The position numbers were made by a program, and so were the translations under genes. From Ypsolopha sequella (Eukaryota > Arthropoda > Insecta > Lepidoptera > Ypsolophidae): a stretch of 64,000 nucleotides of DNA. Below are positions 1 to 11,850 of this stretch, piece by piece. Under the pieces are notes generated by a model. That model saw only the letters and a program-made list of their open reading frames with translations, did no database searches and was not told where the DNA came from. Location: assembly GCA_934047225.1 (NCBI GenBank), contig OW203997.1:5628417-5692416 (forward strand), read 5' to 3'. Position 1 is the first letter of the stretch, and each line of letters opens with the position of its first letter.

Positions 1-879
1 ATTAGTATTTAAAGCATTAACATTCATAAATTGAACATCCTCATTTTTTATTTAGTTTTCGGAGCTTTAATTACTACCCCTTCCCAGAAAAATGAAAATT
101 AATCATCGTGCTGGCTAAACGGTGGCTAATGGGTATAATAAAATGTAGCAAGCTTCGACCTCGCTAATTGGGTGGTAAAACAAAATACTTACATATTCAG
201 ATAGCACGCGAAACACTTATAGCGTATTTATTTGTACCATTACCTAACACGCTATAGTTTATTTGACCAATAAACAACCTTCCGAGTTTTCTTTTATCGT
301 AAACAAGCCATTTTACCTCCGATTTCCTATTAAGGTGGGCTGAGCGAGCTGCCATATAAATGCTTTAGGTGTTTGTGAAGTCCTGATGGATTTGACCTCA
401 ATGAAACTTTGCACACATCTTTATATATGTTTCCCTTCCCCCCACACCGCACTCTAACCCATCTCATATCAAGAGGTGTAAGATGGCGAGATATTCAAAA
501 AGCCCCGAATTTGTGAAATGTTTTCATGTAAAAGCTGTTTCCCATGAAACGGTAACTGTTTATTTATAGAACAGTGTATGAACCTAGTCTTCTTTACCTG
601 AACGAAGCCTGTATTTCTCTTTTTTTAATTTCCAGTATACCTAGTCCTGCCATAAGTTCTGTTACTGCACTAAAAAAAAAATGCAAGATTCCAAAGAAAC
701 TCTAGATCATCAATCTATATCCATAGGATAGAGTAGGTTTCAAATTACAATAAACAAATGATTGTTATTTTTATATCATAAAAAATCAACTTTTGAGCGA
801 GTCTCAAAGTTGCAGATTTTGGTTGTTAAAATACGAATGTATTTTGGGTTTATGATACTCCATAGATATGTATGAAAAT

Positions 880-1465
880 GTGATAAAAGTTTGATCTTGA
901 TGCTTGTGATAAGATGGAAATAGTACATTGTTCACCGAGGGAAGAAAGGGGAAGATTACCAACGAGGGTGTAGTTTGAGGCCCGAGGCGAAGCCAAGGGC
1001 CTCAATACACACGGGTTGGGAATCGCACTTTCTCCCGAGTGATACATAGTGCTTTATACTACACCTGCGAGGAAATAGTATAATTTTACTTTAAATCAAG
1101 ATACAATAAAAAAAACCGACTGACTCGCGTGCGATTGTCAATTTTTATTTCCTTCTTTCTTATTTTTTATTATGTACAGGAAAAGCAAGTGGCCAGTATC
1201 ATTTTTCGAGTTTTATGTAGGAGTTCGCAAAATAATACTGGCCACTTGGCCACTTGCTCATTCTTTATATTATTTAAAAAAAAAAACAGCACGTTAACAA
1301 TGGATTTGCATATACTTTTTCTGCCCGCTCAAGCACGTTAACAATGAATTTTCATACACTTTTTCCGCCCGCATATTTGTATGACAGTAATGACGTATTT
1401 TCTGCATCGTTTTCAAAAAAGTAAGAAGGTACTTTCCGAGCAAGTGTAGTATAAATGTTGTTTTT
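880..1465. repeat. Palindrome-headed repeat, family P1, copy 1
   Basis: An imperfect palindrome at about 923-1060 has its apex at 978-1002 (aggcccgaggcgaagccaag then ggcct), followed by a 400-bp tail. The tail holds the short inverted pair GTGGCCAGTAT / ATACTGGCCAC and a partly duplicated run (cacgttaacaatg at 1291 and 1335). A second copy at 16836-17345 matches nearly base for base. No open frame is conserved. Confidence 0.75.
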
Positions 1466-1854
1466 TAAGCAATACATCTTGAAATTAATTTAAAACTCGA
1501 TAGAAAATAAAAAATGCTTCTAAGATATCCATTGGGCGTGATTTGTTCATATTGATGGTGCTGTAAAATTGTCTCCCAAAAATTTTCAAGGACATGTTTT
1601 TGTTTTCTAATATCGTTTGTCTAAGAGACAATATAGTCAGCTTTAAACCACAAAAAATATATAAGGCCAAAATCCCAAATTATGTCGCGTATTTTAAGAT
1701 GTCGGTTTCTGATTGCTTCAAGGATAGTTTTGTTAAAATGTTAATTTACTTTAAGCAGCTACAATATTTTTATAGTGACTATTACCTATCCAACAAATTC
1801 CATTAATTATTTTTACTAGATTCAGTCTGGGATGAAAAATATCAAATTTAATGT

Positions 1855-2010
1855 GAGTCACAGAACTTTTGGCTGGACGAGGTAGATAAAAATTATACAA
1901 CTTGCTAAACTTTGCGTAAAAACGAGGCAATATTCACGATATTCTGACAGCTATTATGATGGTGTTTCATCTATAGTTGCTTTTTGGGCTGTTTAGAGAC
2001 GTAGTTAAAT
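1855..2010. repeat. Fragment of the 46.1-47.9 kb inverted-repeat element
   Basis: The reverse complement of 46735-46880 matches this stretch at roughly 85% by eye; shared blocks include gtaaaaacgaggcaatatt and gacagctattatgatggtg. It is a fragment of the centre of that element. Confidence 0.6.
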
Positions 2011-2130
2011 GTCGCTAGATAATACTTATGAAAAAAAATATGAAGAAAATAAGCTTCAGTTTCAGTTTTTATATGAAATGAATGAATATGGTATGAATCT
2101 TAAAAAAAATCCAGGCGTAAACGGATCCTC

Positions 2131-2548
2131 TTAAGGCGATATGTAAATGTTTTAGCGTCCCTGTTACTCCATATGCGAAAAACATTCAGTGCGAGAGGGA
2201 CGGATTCGTGGAAAAGTAGCAAAAAGTCGGTTTTTTAGTAATATAAAATGTACTAAAGTTGCTATCAAAATTTCGTTTAACCAGGTCCTAGATACCGTTA
2301 AAACCCATCTAATAAAATATAATTGAAGTCCATATGTCATTCTAAATTGTCAAACCAGGAGAATTGGTGTCGAAAAAGACCTCATTTCATCAAATATTTC
2401 TATCGAGCCGAATTTCTCCAATCGCGTTTCTGTTTTAACAGATCCCTAGAAAAAGAATCCAGAAATAATGTACTATTTTATCAAAATAATACATTATTTA
2501 CTGAAGTAGATATTATGCAAGTGTCGATTTTTCTTCGTAGCGCCTTAA
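2131..2548. mobile_element. TTAA-flanked MITE (family T1), copy 1
   Basis: It begins TTAAGGCGATATG and ends TTCGTAGCGCCTTAA, so GGCG-type terminal inverted repeats sit between TTAA sites as in piggyBac-type elements. The interior aligns with copies at 4242, 6395 and 14750 (for example cctcatttcatcaaatatttc), but this is the most diverged of those four. Confidence 0.65.
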
Positions 2549-3078
2549 CTATAAAATGCAGCGCTGTGATTAGCTGATTCGTCATGTGTCAAACAGCACA
2601 ACTGTTTTCAAATTACACCGCTAATAGACGCCAGATCACTGCCAGATATGTATGTACATAATAATTATTATGATATTTATGCGCCAGATACCGAATTTTG
2701 TTTTTTGACGGGAAAACAGTAATAAATTTGTCTGAACTCTAATTGACGGAAACAGCCGATTCCGGCCAAAGAAAACATGGCGCCGCCGCCAATTTTCTGC
2801 GTTCTCCAAGCTTCGTACAATGTTTTCATCACTGACGGTTTGACTGAGTTCAACACAAAATTGTTTTAATTTGTAATGAGCTTGTATGTACATTAATTAT
2901 GAAATATTTCGAAAAAGTAAATAATCACTATTTTTTTATCATTGGATGTTTCGTTAACTCCGAAACCACTCTTGACACGGCTATAAAAGGAGTTTTAAAA
3001 ATAATAATAAAATATGCGGGGCTTACAAAAATAGCAAGGGTTGCAAGCAAAAGCACATCGTTTGTGTCCCAAGGTTGT

Positions 3079-3333
3079 CTCTTGGGTCAATATTAAGCCG
3101 ATCAGTAGCAACTTGATCTAGGAAGGATTGGGGGGTCCAAGGTGCACTCCGTCCTGCAGCTGCCTCTTGGGTCAATATTAAGCCGATCAGTAGCAACTTG
3201 ATCTAGGAAGGATTGGGGGGTCCAAGGTGCACTCCGTCCTGCAGCTGCCTCTTGGGTCAATATTAAGCCGATCAGTAGCAACTTGATCTAGGAAGGATTG
3301 GGGGGTCCAAGGTGCACTCCGTCCTGCAGCTGC
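3079..3333. repeat. Three perfect 85-bp tandem repeats
   Basis: The unit starting cttgggtcaatattaagccg recurs at 3081, 3166 and 3251, giving a period of exactly 85 bases, and the three units look identical. The array ends at a short gcagctgcagc stretch. It is not CRISPR-like because there are no variable spacers. Confidence 0.9.
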
Positions 3334-3569
3334 AGCTTCATTCTAAAAACTAGAACTGAGAATTAGAATAAATAATTTATTTATGCAATATAGATTCATC
3401 CTATACACGTACATTTTAATTAAGGGTATGGGTGACCTGAGATTGAGCAACTCATTTTCCACCAAGTAGAACTGAACTCTATTACGTGTAATTATTGTTT
3501 AAAATAGCGCGTTCAGAGCCGTGGCTGTTACTACAGCCGAAATATCACGCGCTCTCGAAAAAGTGCGTT

Positions 3570-3770
3570 TTTATTAAGAGCGGTTTCGCAGCCTTTCTCT
3601 AATAAATAAATTCAAAATTCACTGAATAGTTCTTCAAAAAAACCTTATTATCTATGTATTGTCTATGTTGCCATTGCAAGGTCTCCATTGGTTTCTGTAA
3701 ATAAGAAATTCAAAATATTTTAAATTCAAGATTCAAAATCATTTTCAGATAAATTAAGGACATCAAATTT
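3570..3770. repeat. Partial MITE of the AGCGGTTTCGCAGCC family
   Basis: It starts AGAGCGGTTTCGCAGCC and continues with the family interior (aattcaaaattcactgaata, ccattggtttctgtaaata). Other copies lie at 11851-12627, 33137-33480 and 41120-41290. The right terminal repeat is missing here. Confidence 0.65.
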
Positions 3771-3947
3771 TTTCCGGTACAACAAATGGCAATTTGATTT
3801 AATATGTATTACATAAAAACATGAAAAAAATAAAAAATCTTTTTATTTTAAGATTTTGTTTTATTTTGAAAGGGGGTTTTATTTATAAACATATTAATAA
3901 AGCCTATCTAGTTTAGATAACTATAACAATATTATTTGGATTTTTAC

Positions 3948-4160
3948 ATACATACATACATATACTCACGCTTGTCTCCCAGAGGGGTAGGCAGAGACTA
4001 CAGATTTCCATCTGCTACGATCCTGAAACACCTCTTTCGCCTCTTCCACATCCATCGATCTAGTCATACAAGCTCTTCTATTCCGTGTACTTTTGACATG
4101 GTCCTTCTTCAGTATGTCGCCAATTTGGTCAGCATACGTGATTCTCTTATTTTTCACTTA
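3948..4160 (-). mobile_element. LINE 3' end fragment (RTE-like) with CATA microsatellite tail
   Basis: The stretch cgcttgtctcccagaggggt, then aggcagagactac, is a familiar lepidopteran LINE/SINE 3' sequence on the minus strand. It terminates in a tacatacatacata microsatellite, as these insertions usually do. No coding capacity remains. Confidence 0.55.
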
Positions 4161-4241
4161 TTATTTTATTACATTGGACGCGAACATTATGATGGATATG
4201 TGAAAGTATACTGTAGTTTGATACGTTAATTGACATTCTGA

Positions 4242-4666
4242 TTAAGAGGCTATACGAATTTTATTTTCGTCACTGTCACTCCCAAGTGAAAAATCGCGCA
4301 GTGCGAGAGGGGCGGATTCAGGGCGAAAGCGAAAAATGATAGTTTTATAATTTTTATAAAAAAACTAAAATAGCTAGCAAAATTTAAAATATTAAATCTC
4401 TAGATAATGTTAAAACCCACCTAATAAAATATGTTTGAGTTCTGTATATGGTTCCTATTCGTCAAAATAGGAGAAAATGTGTGTTTGAAGACCTCATTTC
4501 AACAATTATTTCTATCGAGGAAAATTTATCCAAACATGTTTTCCAATTTCAAAACCCTAGATTATATAGTCAAAATGCATATACCAGAAACTGATTATAA
4601 TTTTCCGTGTGTTTCATGAAATACACAGAAAAGAAACACCCGTATTTTTTTCGCATATCGTCTTAA
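4242..4666. mobile_element. TTAA-flanked MITE (family T1), copy 2
   Basis: It is bounded by TTAA at 4242 and 4663, with termini TTAAGAGGCTATACGAA and TTCGCATATCGTCTTAA. The interior holds a 62-codon frame starting MFEFCIWFLF that also occurs in copy 3 on the opposite strand of the window. The frame is probably a by-product of recent common origin rather than a gene. Confidence 0.8.
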
Positions 4667-5345
4667 GTATACTAAAAATCTACACTTGAAAAATATCAAG
4701 TAGTAAAAAAGTCGTGTCTATACAGGATGTCCTATAAGTAGTGCTTCAAACGAAAACCATAGATAACTGCGACCATGCCCTATCAGAATAACTCAACATA
4801 GGTCTAACAAATGTCGTATGGTTTTCGAGATTTTTGAACATTTATGAAATTTCTAGTACTTGCTATCCTTAGTTCTTTTTTTAAAGTTTATTTGTAATAC
4901 TGAAGCAAATTAAACTTTTTTTATTCTTAGTATTTTTTTAAATGAGTTTTTCTATGAAACTTATATCAATGTTTTTCAAAAACGGTAACTGTTTTCCCAG
5001 GAAAAAAAAATTAAAATATCAAACTTGCCCATTGAATTTTTTTATCAACATTTAAAGGTCTATTTACTGGACATATTTTATTTTTACGAAATTTTAAATG
5101 CAATGAGGTTTTAGTTATTAGTGCTGTTGTACTTAGACAAAATCGACAATATTTAGAATTTATTGTCTGTCTATCTGTTTCTTCCGTTTTAACTCGAGAA
5201 CTCTACGGATTCGGATGCAGTTTTCTTGATAATCATCGTAGTTATAGGCTATATGGTGTTGATAAAATAACCGCCAAGCGGAAAACTGTCGTTAATAGTT
5301 TTTTTATGGTGACGGTTAATCGTTATTGATGGTTAATCGTTCAAC

Positions 5346-5488
5346 GGGTCTACCGCGTAATTCTGATTTTCATCAACATCAACTTGAAATTGAAATTTGA
5401 CATGCGTGCGTGCCATCTCTTTTGCACGCACGTCAGATTTCAATCTCAAGTTAATGTTGATGAAAATGAGAATTACGCGGTAGACCCA
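5346..5488. repeat. Foldback (about 65-bp arms)
   Basis: The left arm starts GGGTCTACCGCGTAATTCT and the right arm ends AGAATTACGCGGTAGACCC, with a loop of about ten bases around 5415. The right arm ends 44 bases before the splice acceptor at 5532. Confidence 0.85.
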
Positions 5489-5532
5489 CAGGACGTAGAG
5501 TACCTACTCTTGACCTGTTTTTCTTTTTTCAG

Positions 5533-5650
5533 GATGCACTGGCTAAAGAACACTGGCAGCCCTAGCAGTCGCATCGACAAAGCTGACTTCAGAAACCAAA
5601 AGGAAATCGACAAGTTTACATTCGATAACTTCTCTATCAAGAGAGATTGA
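5533..5650 (+). CDS. Possible last coding exon of an unidentified gene
   Basis: A good splice acceptor (a pyrimidine run ending ttttttcag at 5532) is followed by an open frame of 38 codons starting MHWLKNTG and ending FDNFSIKRD, then TGA. The charged, aromatic composition looks like a real protein C-terminus rather than random AT-rich translation. A second frame from the same acceptor gives only ten residues (DALAKEHWQP). No family was recognised. The exon is bracketed by two foldback repeats at 5346-5488 and 5762-5941. If real, the rest of the gene lies upstream of or outside this window. Confidence 0.3.
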
Positions 5651-5761
5651 AGTGAGTTCTATGTCTTAAGTAAATATATAATGTCTGGATTTTTAGTCGC
5701 ATTACTAAAATTTCAGTTGTTTTGTTGAAATTTTTAGTATTTTATGTTTTTTTTTTTGATT

Positions 5762-5941
5762 TATATAAAAACGGCTCACCTCAATACGTGTTATGATCGG
5801 GAAAGCCGACCAGTTTCAGCGGATTTAGACTGCCTTCATCCTTAAACGTCTTTACTCGCCCAGATGAAGGCAGTCTAAATCTGCTGAAACTGGTCGGCTT
5901 TCCGGATCATAACACGTATTGAGGTTAGCCGTTTTTATATA
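5762..5941. repeat. Foldback (about 75-bp arms)
   Basis: TATATAAAAACGGCT at the left pairs with AGCCGTTTTTATATA at the right. The arms are nearly perfect through the block aaagccgaccagtttcagc / gctgaaactggtcggcttt, with a loop near 5850. Confidence 0.88.
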
Positions 5942-6394
5942 ATTCATGAATTATCCTCAAGTCTCATTTAATTCTATATATTTTTTTTTTTAATAATTGA
6001 TTTTGTGCAAAGCGACGATTTTAATTCAAATTGAACTGGAATTAGAAGTATGTTGTATATGTATAAGCTGTGTTATAATTAACTAGTTTCGTTTCGGATT
6101 TTTAATCTAATGAATAGAATTCGTATTCGAATTTCGATCTCGAGATAAATAGTAATTAATAAATAACAAAAGCATGAAAAATAGTGATCATTATTTATTG
6201 AAAACCCCACAAAACATCAATATATATTATAATAAAACAGTAGAACCCGATGTGTCTGTACATTGAAGAAAAGTAATAAAAATAGAAAGGGGGTGACTAA
6301 AAAAGAGTAATAGAACACAAATCAACGATTTTTAGAATTATTTTCTGTCTGTCTGTCTGTTTGTTTGTTTGTTCGCGCACATCTCCGAAACTAC

Positions 6395-6817
6395 TTAAGG
6401 CGATATGCGAAAAATATACGGATGTTTCTTTTCTGTGTATTTCATGAAATAGACGGAAAATTATAATCAGTTTCTGGTATATGCATCTTGACTATATAAT
6501 CTAGGGATTTGAAATTGGAAAACATGTTTGGATAAATTTTCCTTGATAGAAATAATTCTTGAAATGAGGTCTTCAAACACACTTTTTCTCCTCGTTTGAC
6601 GAATAGGGACCATATACAGAACTCAAACATATTTTTTAGGTGTGTTTCAACAAGATCTAGAGATTTGATATTTGAAATTTTGCTAGCTATTTTAGTTTTT
6701 TTATAAAAATTATAAAACAAACATTTTTCGCTTTCGCCTTGAATCCGCCCCTCTCGCACTGCGCGATTTTTCGCTTGGATTGACAGTGACAAAACTAAAA
6801 TTCGCATAGCCTCTTAA
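6395..6817. mobile_element. TTAA-flanked MITE (family T1), copy 3, inverted
   Basis: It starts TTAAGGCGATATGCGAAAAA and ends TTCGCATAGCCTCTTAA. It is the reverse complement of copy 2, with high similarity throughout, including the shared MFEFCIW frame on the minus strand. Confidence 0.8.
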
Positions 6818-7737
6818 CGGATTTTTATGTAGTTTTCACAGGTGGACAGAGCTTAATATGGATTAGAATATAAGATTTGTGTCAATAACATCCCGTGTCG
6901 GAAAAAAAAGGTTATCGTCATTTAAATACTTAGTATTTACTTTTCTACTGTTAGAAGTTACATAGCAAATAATAATTCCTGGTGATGAAGACCTATAGAC
7001 ATAACGAACAATTGTTTAAAAAAAAAAGTATGGTTGGAATTATGTACCGTATAAAATTAAACGCAAAAACTACTGAACGGGTTTTGATGCGGTTAACACT
7101 GTACGATCCTCAGCAGTGAGACGTGGATTACAAATAAAGAAGGAAAGGAGATCACTGTTCGATAACTTATTATCCAACTTAAAAACTGGGATACTTTTTA
7201 CTGTCGGATTCCCAAGGGATTACACTGTGTTACAACTGGGATACAGCTAGTTTACAAATAATACGACATTTATCCGGAAAAAAGACCAATACTCTCGCGT
7301 TAACTTTACAAGTGTTTAATACCAACTGTTAATTCTGTATAAGTGTTTTTTTTTATTTTTTTTTTTTATTGAAAGTAAGAATTAAAATGGTGCTGGTTTT
7401 GTTTCAAAAAGTGTCCGTATGAGCAGTAGAATATGTATTTCTCTATTTACACCGTATTTATGTATTTATTTATCCGGTTGATATTTGAGTTGTCTCTTCT
7501 TTGACGATTAAGATATATTGAATAATATATATATTAGGTATATATATATATTTATGTATGTAATGTAAATTTTTACGAGTTAATAGTATATGTATTTTAT
7601 CATTTAAAGATGTTATCTCTTATTTATGTCTGTTTATGTTTATTAGCATCTAGTATAATTTATAGGTAGTTTACTAAGTATTTGAGTAATATATTAAAAT
7701 TGGTAGGTACCCTATAATATTTTGACATCAAACTATT
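6818..7737. other. AT-rich stretch without gene
   Basis: I see no gene or recognisable repeat here. A tatatatata-rich patch lies near 7515-7560 and a poly(T) run near 7350. It could be 3' UTR of the candidate exon at 5533-5650, but nothing shows this. Confidence 0.4.
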
Positions 7738-7860
7738 GGCACTACCCTCAACAACTTCCCCTTTACTAAAGGTTAGCTGGTAGAGAATACTAAATAGTAT
7801 TAAGCTCGCCTATGTATGAAATTTTTATCCTGTGCAATAAAGAATTTTATTATTCTTTTT
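7738..7860 (+). mobile_element. LINE/SINE 3' tail
   Basis: The run ctaccctcaacaacttcccc, then ggttagctggtagagaatac, attaagctcgcctatgtat and caataaagaatttt is a common lepidopteran retroelement 3' tail. A second copy lies at 33938-34060. Its AATAAA should not be taken as a host poly(A) signal without evidence. Confidence 0.6.
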
Positions 7861-9132
7861 TTCTTTTTTATTATTATTATCAAGTCCTCCTCTCAATGGT
7901 GACCCAGTTTTTACATAAACCTTAACCTCTATATAGAAGTCTGTTCAACTGATGACTCCAGGAAAATCATAAATAAACGTGAAAATCTCTAAACATCTAA
8001 ACGAGGCCTAAATAATTCATCCCTCTTTCATTAACAAAGGCCTTAAAATTTCACGACTCCGGAATGCCCCGGAGAAAATTCAGAAGAGTTTGTTTTCCGA
8101 TTCCAGGAAAACACATTTCACGTGTAAACTGGTAAACCATCTGTCGGCTAATAATAGATGGTGACCTTGGGCGGTTTTAAGGGGAAGTTCCTTAGGGCGG
8201 GAAATTATTGCTATCGAGTCACTAACCCAAGCTTGCGTTATTGATGGGTTCGCGCGGCGGCGCGGCGCTGAGATGTGGGTCACTCTTAGGGAGGGGATTA
8301 TCGATGGTTTTTGGATGTCGATAGGATTTGGGACGTTGCTAGGGTTGAGAATTGGATTGTGCATTTTCATTGTGTGTCCAGTTTGATCGTGCTTGGGAGT
8401 GTATGTGAACAAAAACTTCAAACTTTTATGACTTGTTGAACGTGCAGGTGTGTAAGATGGTACAATGTAAAAGTATCTCGTGTGAAGGCGTACAAATATG
8501 AATGGAGTTAAATAAAAAGGAAAACGAAAAATATAACATCTATTTACAATTACAATAAACTAAAAATTACAAACTGTATATAAAGATAATGTTGTTTCTG
8601 AAATTATATTTATATTGTTAGCCCTTTAACCTTTACAACTTTACCGGAAAAAAAGAGGAAACGCCGAAAAAGTTCACATCCAATAAATTTGACAGCAATC
8701 TTTTTACAGTTTAGTGTAGGAAAATGACTCAGTTGTTTTACTACTAGTAAATAGCGGAACTAAGAAAATAGTAAATGGTTGTATTTTGAGTATTTGTAGA
8801 TGTTTGCCTACCTACGTCATTTCTTTTATGTGAATTGCAATACAGAGCTGGAGGATAATGAATTTTAGTGTCATCCATGAAGTTTTGGTGTTTTCACGTT
8901 CTGAAAACCTAAACCACTTCCTGTGCGGCACGATAAACGCTCTCGCACATTCCGTGTCTTAAAACCATAAACATTGATGTCCTATTATCATACTCAGACT
9001 TCCACATGATCCCAAGTTGTGATGACTCGATGTTTTTAGAACTCGAACGATCGATAGACGAGGCATCACTAAGGGTTGCTAAGGAGCGCGTGGCGCGCAG
9101 CCGCCTCGCCATTGCGCCCCCAGCCTGCCACG
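7861..9132. other. Upstream region of the KCTD-like gene, no other gene seen
   Basis: This stretch has no recognisable repeat or gene. A GC-richer patch near 8200-8340 (gcgcggcggcgcggcgctga) and the last 100 bases before the start are the likeliest promoter or 5' UTR sequence. A 113-codon antisense frame at 8080-8421 has no domain and low-complexity composition. No TATA box or initiator stands out. Confidence 0.3.
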
Positions 9133-9834
9133 ATGGCGGACGCGCCGCCTGATGTCCTCGAGCTGAACGTAGGCGGCGTGCACTACGCGACCACTCGCGA
9201 CACGGTCCTCCGCGAACCGGACTCCCTCCCCGCGCGCGCTCTCACCAACCCCGACCACCCTCGCGACGCCCGCGGTCGCATTTTCTTCGACCGCGACGGG
9301 GTTCTGTTCCGCTACGTCCTCGACTACCTCCGCGACGGCGGCTTAGTCCTTCCGGAGTGCTTCCGCGAACACAAGCGGCTCGCCCGCGAGGCGTACCACT
9401 ACCGCCTCCCAGGCTTGGAGAACGCCGTCAAAGAAGCCGATCCGAAGCCCCCAAACCGCGAGAAAGGCTGCATCACCGTCGGGTATCGGGGCAGCTTCGC
9501 GTTCGGCCGCGACGGGCTGGCTGACGTGAAGTTCAGGAAGCTGTCGAGGATCCTCGTCTGCGGGAAGGTAACGCTGTGCCGTGACGTGTTCGGCGAGAGT
9601 CTCAACGAGTCCCGGGATCCGGACCATGGGTTGGCGGATCGGTATACGTCGAGGTTCTTCCTGAAGCACTCCTTCATAGAGCAGGCGTTCGACAATTTGC
9701 AGGAGAACGGGTTCAAGTTGACGGCAAGCTGCGGAAGCGGGACGGCTGGTGGTGCAGCAGAGCTGAAGCCTGGTGTCGATTCAGAAGAGAACCGCTGGAA
9801 CCATTACAACGAATTTGTGTTCGTGCGCGAGTAA
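9133..9834 (+). CDS. KCTD8/12/16-like BTB/T1 domain protein, single exon
   Basis: The frame encodes 233 residues. Residues about 7-98 are a T1-type BTB/POZ domain (ELNVGG near the start, then FFDRDGVLFRYVLDYLRDG). Residues about 112-233 match the H1 domain typical of KCTD8, KCTD12 and KCTD16 (ITVGYRGSFAFGRD, FGESLNESRDPD, FFLKHSFIEQAFD, ending YNEFVFVRE). In that family the T1 domain forms pentamers, binds the GABA-B receptor tail and links it to G-beta-gamma; in insects the role is only inferred. The start at 9133 is preferred to the upstream in-frame ATG at 9076 because its context (gccacgATGG) is better and the T1 domain follows directly. The gene has no introns and is strongly GC- and CpG-rich, unlike the AT-rich DNA on both sides. 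Length and both domains look complete, with no breaks. Family assignment is firm; orthology to a particular fly gene (possibly the Kctd12-like gene) is inferred. Confidence 0.93.
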   Translation: MADAPPDVLELNVGGVHYATTRDTVLREPDSLPARALTNPDHPRDARGRIFFDRDGVLFRYVLDYLRDGGLVLPECFREHKRLAREAYHYRLPGLENAVKEADPKPPNREKGCITVGYRGSFAFGRDGLADVKFRKLSRILVCGKVTLCRDVFGESLNESRDPDHGLADRYTSRFFLKHSFIEQAFDNLQENGFKLTASCGSGTAGGAAELKPGVDSEENRWNHYNEFVFVRE

Positions 9835-9870
9835 ACCGGTTGCAGTGTTTACGTACCAGAGCATCCTATA

Positions 9871-9876
9871 AATAAA
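9871..9876 (+). promoter_or_regulatory. Poly(A) signal of the KCTD-like gene
   Basis: AATAAA lies 37 bases after the stop codon of the KCTD-like gene, preceded by TATA. It is the first canonical hexamer downstream and would give a very short 3' UTR; later signals cannot be excluded. Confidence 0.5.
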
Positions 9877-11850
9877 AGATCAATAGATGATCTCGTTGAA
9901 ATGTGGGAAGGGAAGGAAATTGTTCTTTTTCATTTAGAAACTCAGAGTAGGTATCGTCTTTCCAAGTTGCAACTTAGAGCGTTGGGAGATATTTTTAAAG
10001 GATAAATCTGATACTACACGTAGAGCGTTTTCTATCTTTTATCTGACTGGTTATGATATTTACTATTAAAAATAACTGAAATTCAGTTGCATGAATATTT
10101 AGCTAGATAATAAATAGGCGATTATTATTAATGGTAATATTTATGTAACAAATAGATGAAAATAAATGTATAAAATACACGTAGGTAAATAAAAATGTTA
10201 TCTCCTTTAGTGTTAAAGGATTCAGAGATGATGTTATGGTTATTTTGTACTTATAGATATTATCTAAAATTGGATCTCGAAAGAAATATGTGGGCCAACA
10301 TATGCCAAAATTACTTGCTGATTTGACGAAAACTTCTGGCTACATTCTACGGAAATATAATGGCTTAGGAAAAAGCAGATAATTCTATGTACTATGTGTT
10401 GTGATCGATATATTTATCTAGAATATTTTTTCTACTAATATAAGATCAATATTTGCAATAACAGTAGCGCATGCTAACGCCAATTTTTAACCCTTTTACC
10501 GTTCTTTTATAGAAACGTATATTGTGCTTATTTACAGTCGAATAATAATTGTAAAAGTTAATGAAAAGTTGCAAAGTATAGCCTCGTGTTCTTGTTGAAT
10601 TGGTATATTACTTGATAAGAACAGCAAGACGCAATTACAAAAGTTAGAAAGTTTGAATTTATCGACCATTCCAGACTTGGGAACTGAAATAATTTCTTTT
10701 CCGAGCTTCGAAACTTTGGCTCTTTGGCATACGACTCAGTTTAACAACTTTATCCATCTTTTAGAAACTGATGTATTTATCAAAGGAAAGTTGTACTAGA
10801 GGTAATCTTGGAAATCTTTGAGTCTTGATACTGCTCTCGAATAATCATTTGAGGGAGTATTAGGTTTCCTTTATAACCTCTATTTCCTGTGTCTCTATGT
10901 TTTGTTTCATAATGAATCGGGAGTTTTATATACTAATATTTGTCATGTTGATTTCGTCAAGCAGCCAAATTTTAATAACTGTGCCATTGCTACTACCATA
11001 TCACTAGAATTTTAATAAAAATCTTTATTCTACTTCCATAGTCGCTCTTCCTCTGTTAATGCCAAACACACATAAATCTATTTCGTCATAAAATTCATTA
11101 CATCGCGAACGCTGCTGGTTAACTTGATATACACCAGAAAATTTTAATACTATCTATTTTTGGACTATATTTGATACTTATTCGTAATTTTATTAAAAAA
11201 CTTTTTAGTAAGTACATTTTCTGATAATTATTGTATAAATTATTTACTTAGTATTAAAACTGTTATCGGTTATTTATTATCATGTAAGTGTTTTCTTATG
11301 CCATTAAATACAATACTTTTCAGTCTCGTAATAGTGTTCAGATTATTAAGGTATGTTAAAAAAGCTGTGTAAAATGGAAAAATATAAATATATGTATAAT
11401 GTTACTTGTGTTAGAGTTTAAAATGTTTATGTAATTTATTGGTATAGCGAATTCGAAGAATCAGTTAAACCCGGGCTGCCTGTAGCTCAAACTAACACAA
11501 AATTCAGTTCCATTACAAAATTAACATTACAGAATTTACGTAAACAATAAAAAAAGTTTCTATTAGTTTCGTTTCGATTTCAAGCCTGGGCAGCCTGTGT
11601 TTGCGATCGAAAAAGACCTTTAATGTTATAGAAAACTCGTGAAAAATTCATCCAAACGATAACTATTCAGTGTTCTACCGTTTGAAAGGGTAAAATGTAC
11701 TTTTAAATCTATATTTTACCGTAGATTTAAATCTATCCGCAAAAACAGTGTTGGAACTGGTCTACTTAGTAGGATTTCTGATAAAAGAAATAGTTTTGGG
11801 AATAAATTTAGTATAAAAATTGCTTCGTTTCTTTTCGATACATCCTTAAG
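9877..11850. other. Gene-free AT-rich stretch
   Basis: Nothing convincing was seen on either strand; no frames beyond chance length, and no repeat shared with the rest of the window was noticed. Confidence 0.4.

Noticed and set aside
3079..3333. CRISPR-like array
   Set aside because: Units are contiguous identical 85-mers without spacers, and the DNA is animal nuclear sequence.
7836..7845. AATAAA as poly(A) site of a host gene ending at 5650
   Set aside because: The hexamer is part of a retroelement 3' tail repeated at 33938-34060.
8080..8421. 113-codon minus-strand ORF upstream of the KCTD gene
   Set aside because: Composition is random (Pro/Ile/Ser-rich), with no domain, splice context or Kozak support.
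9343..9716. Long antisense frames inside the KCTD gene
   Set aside because: They are shadows created by the GC-rich coding sequence.
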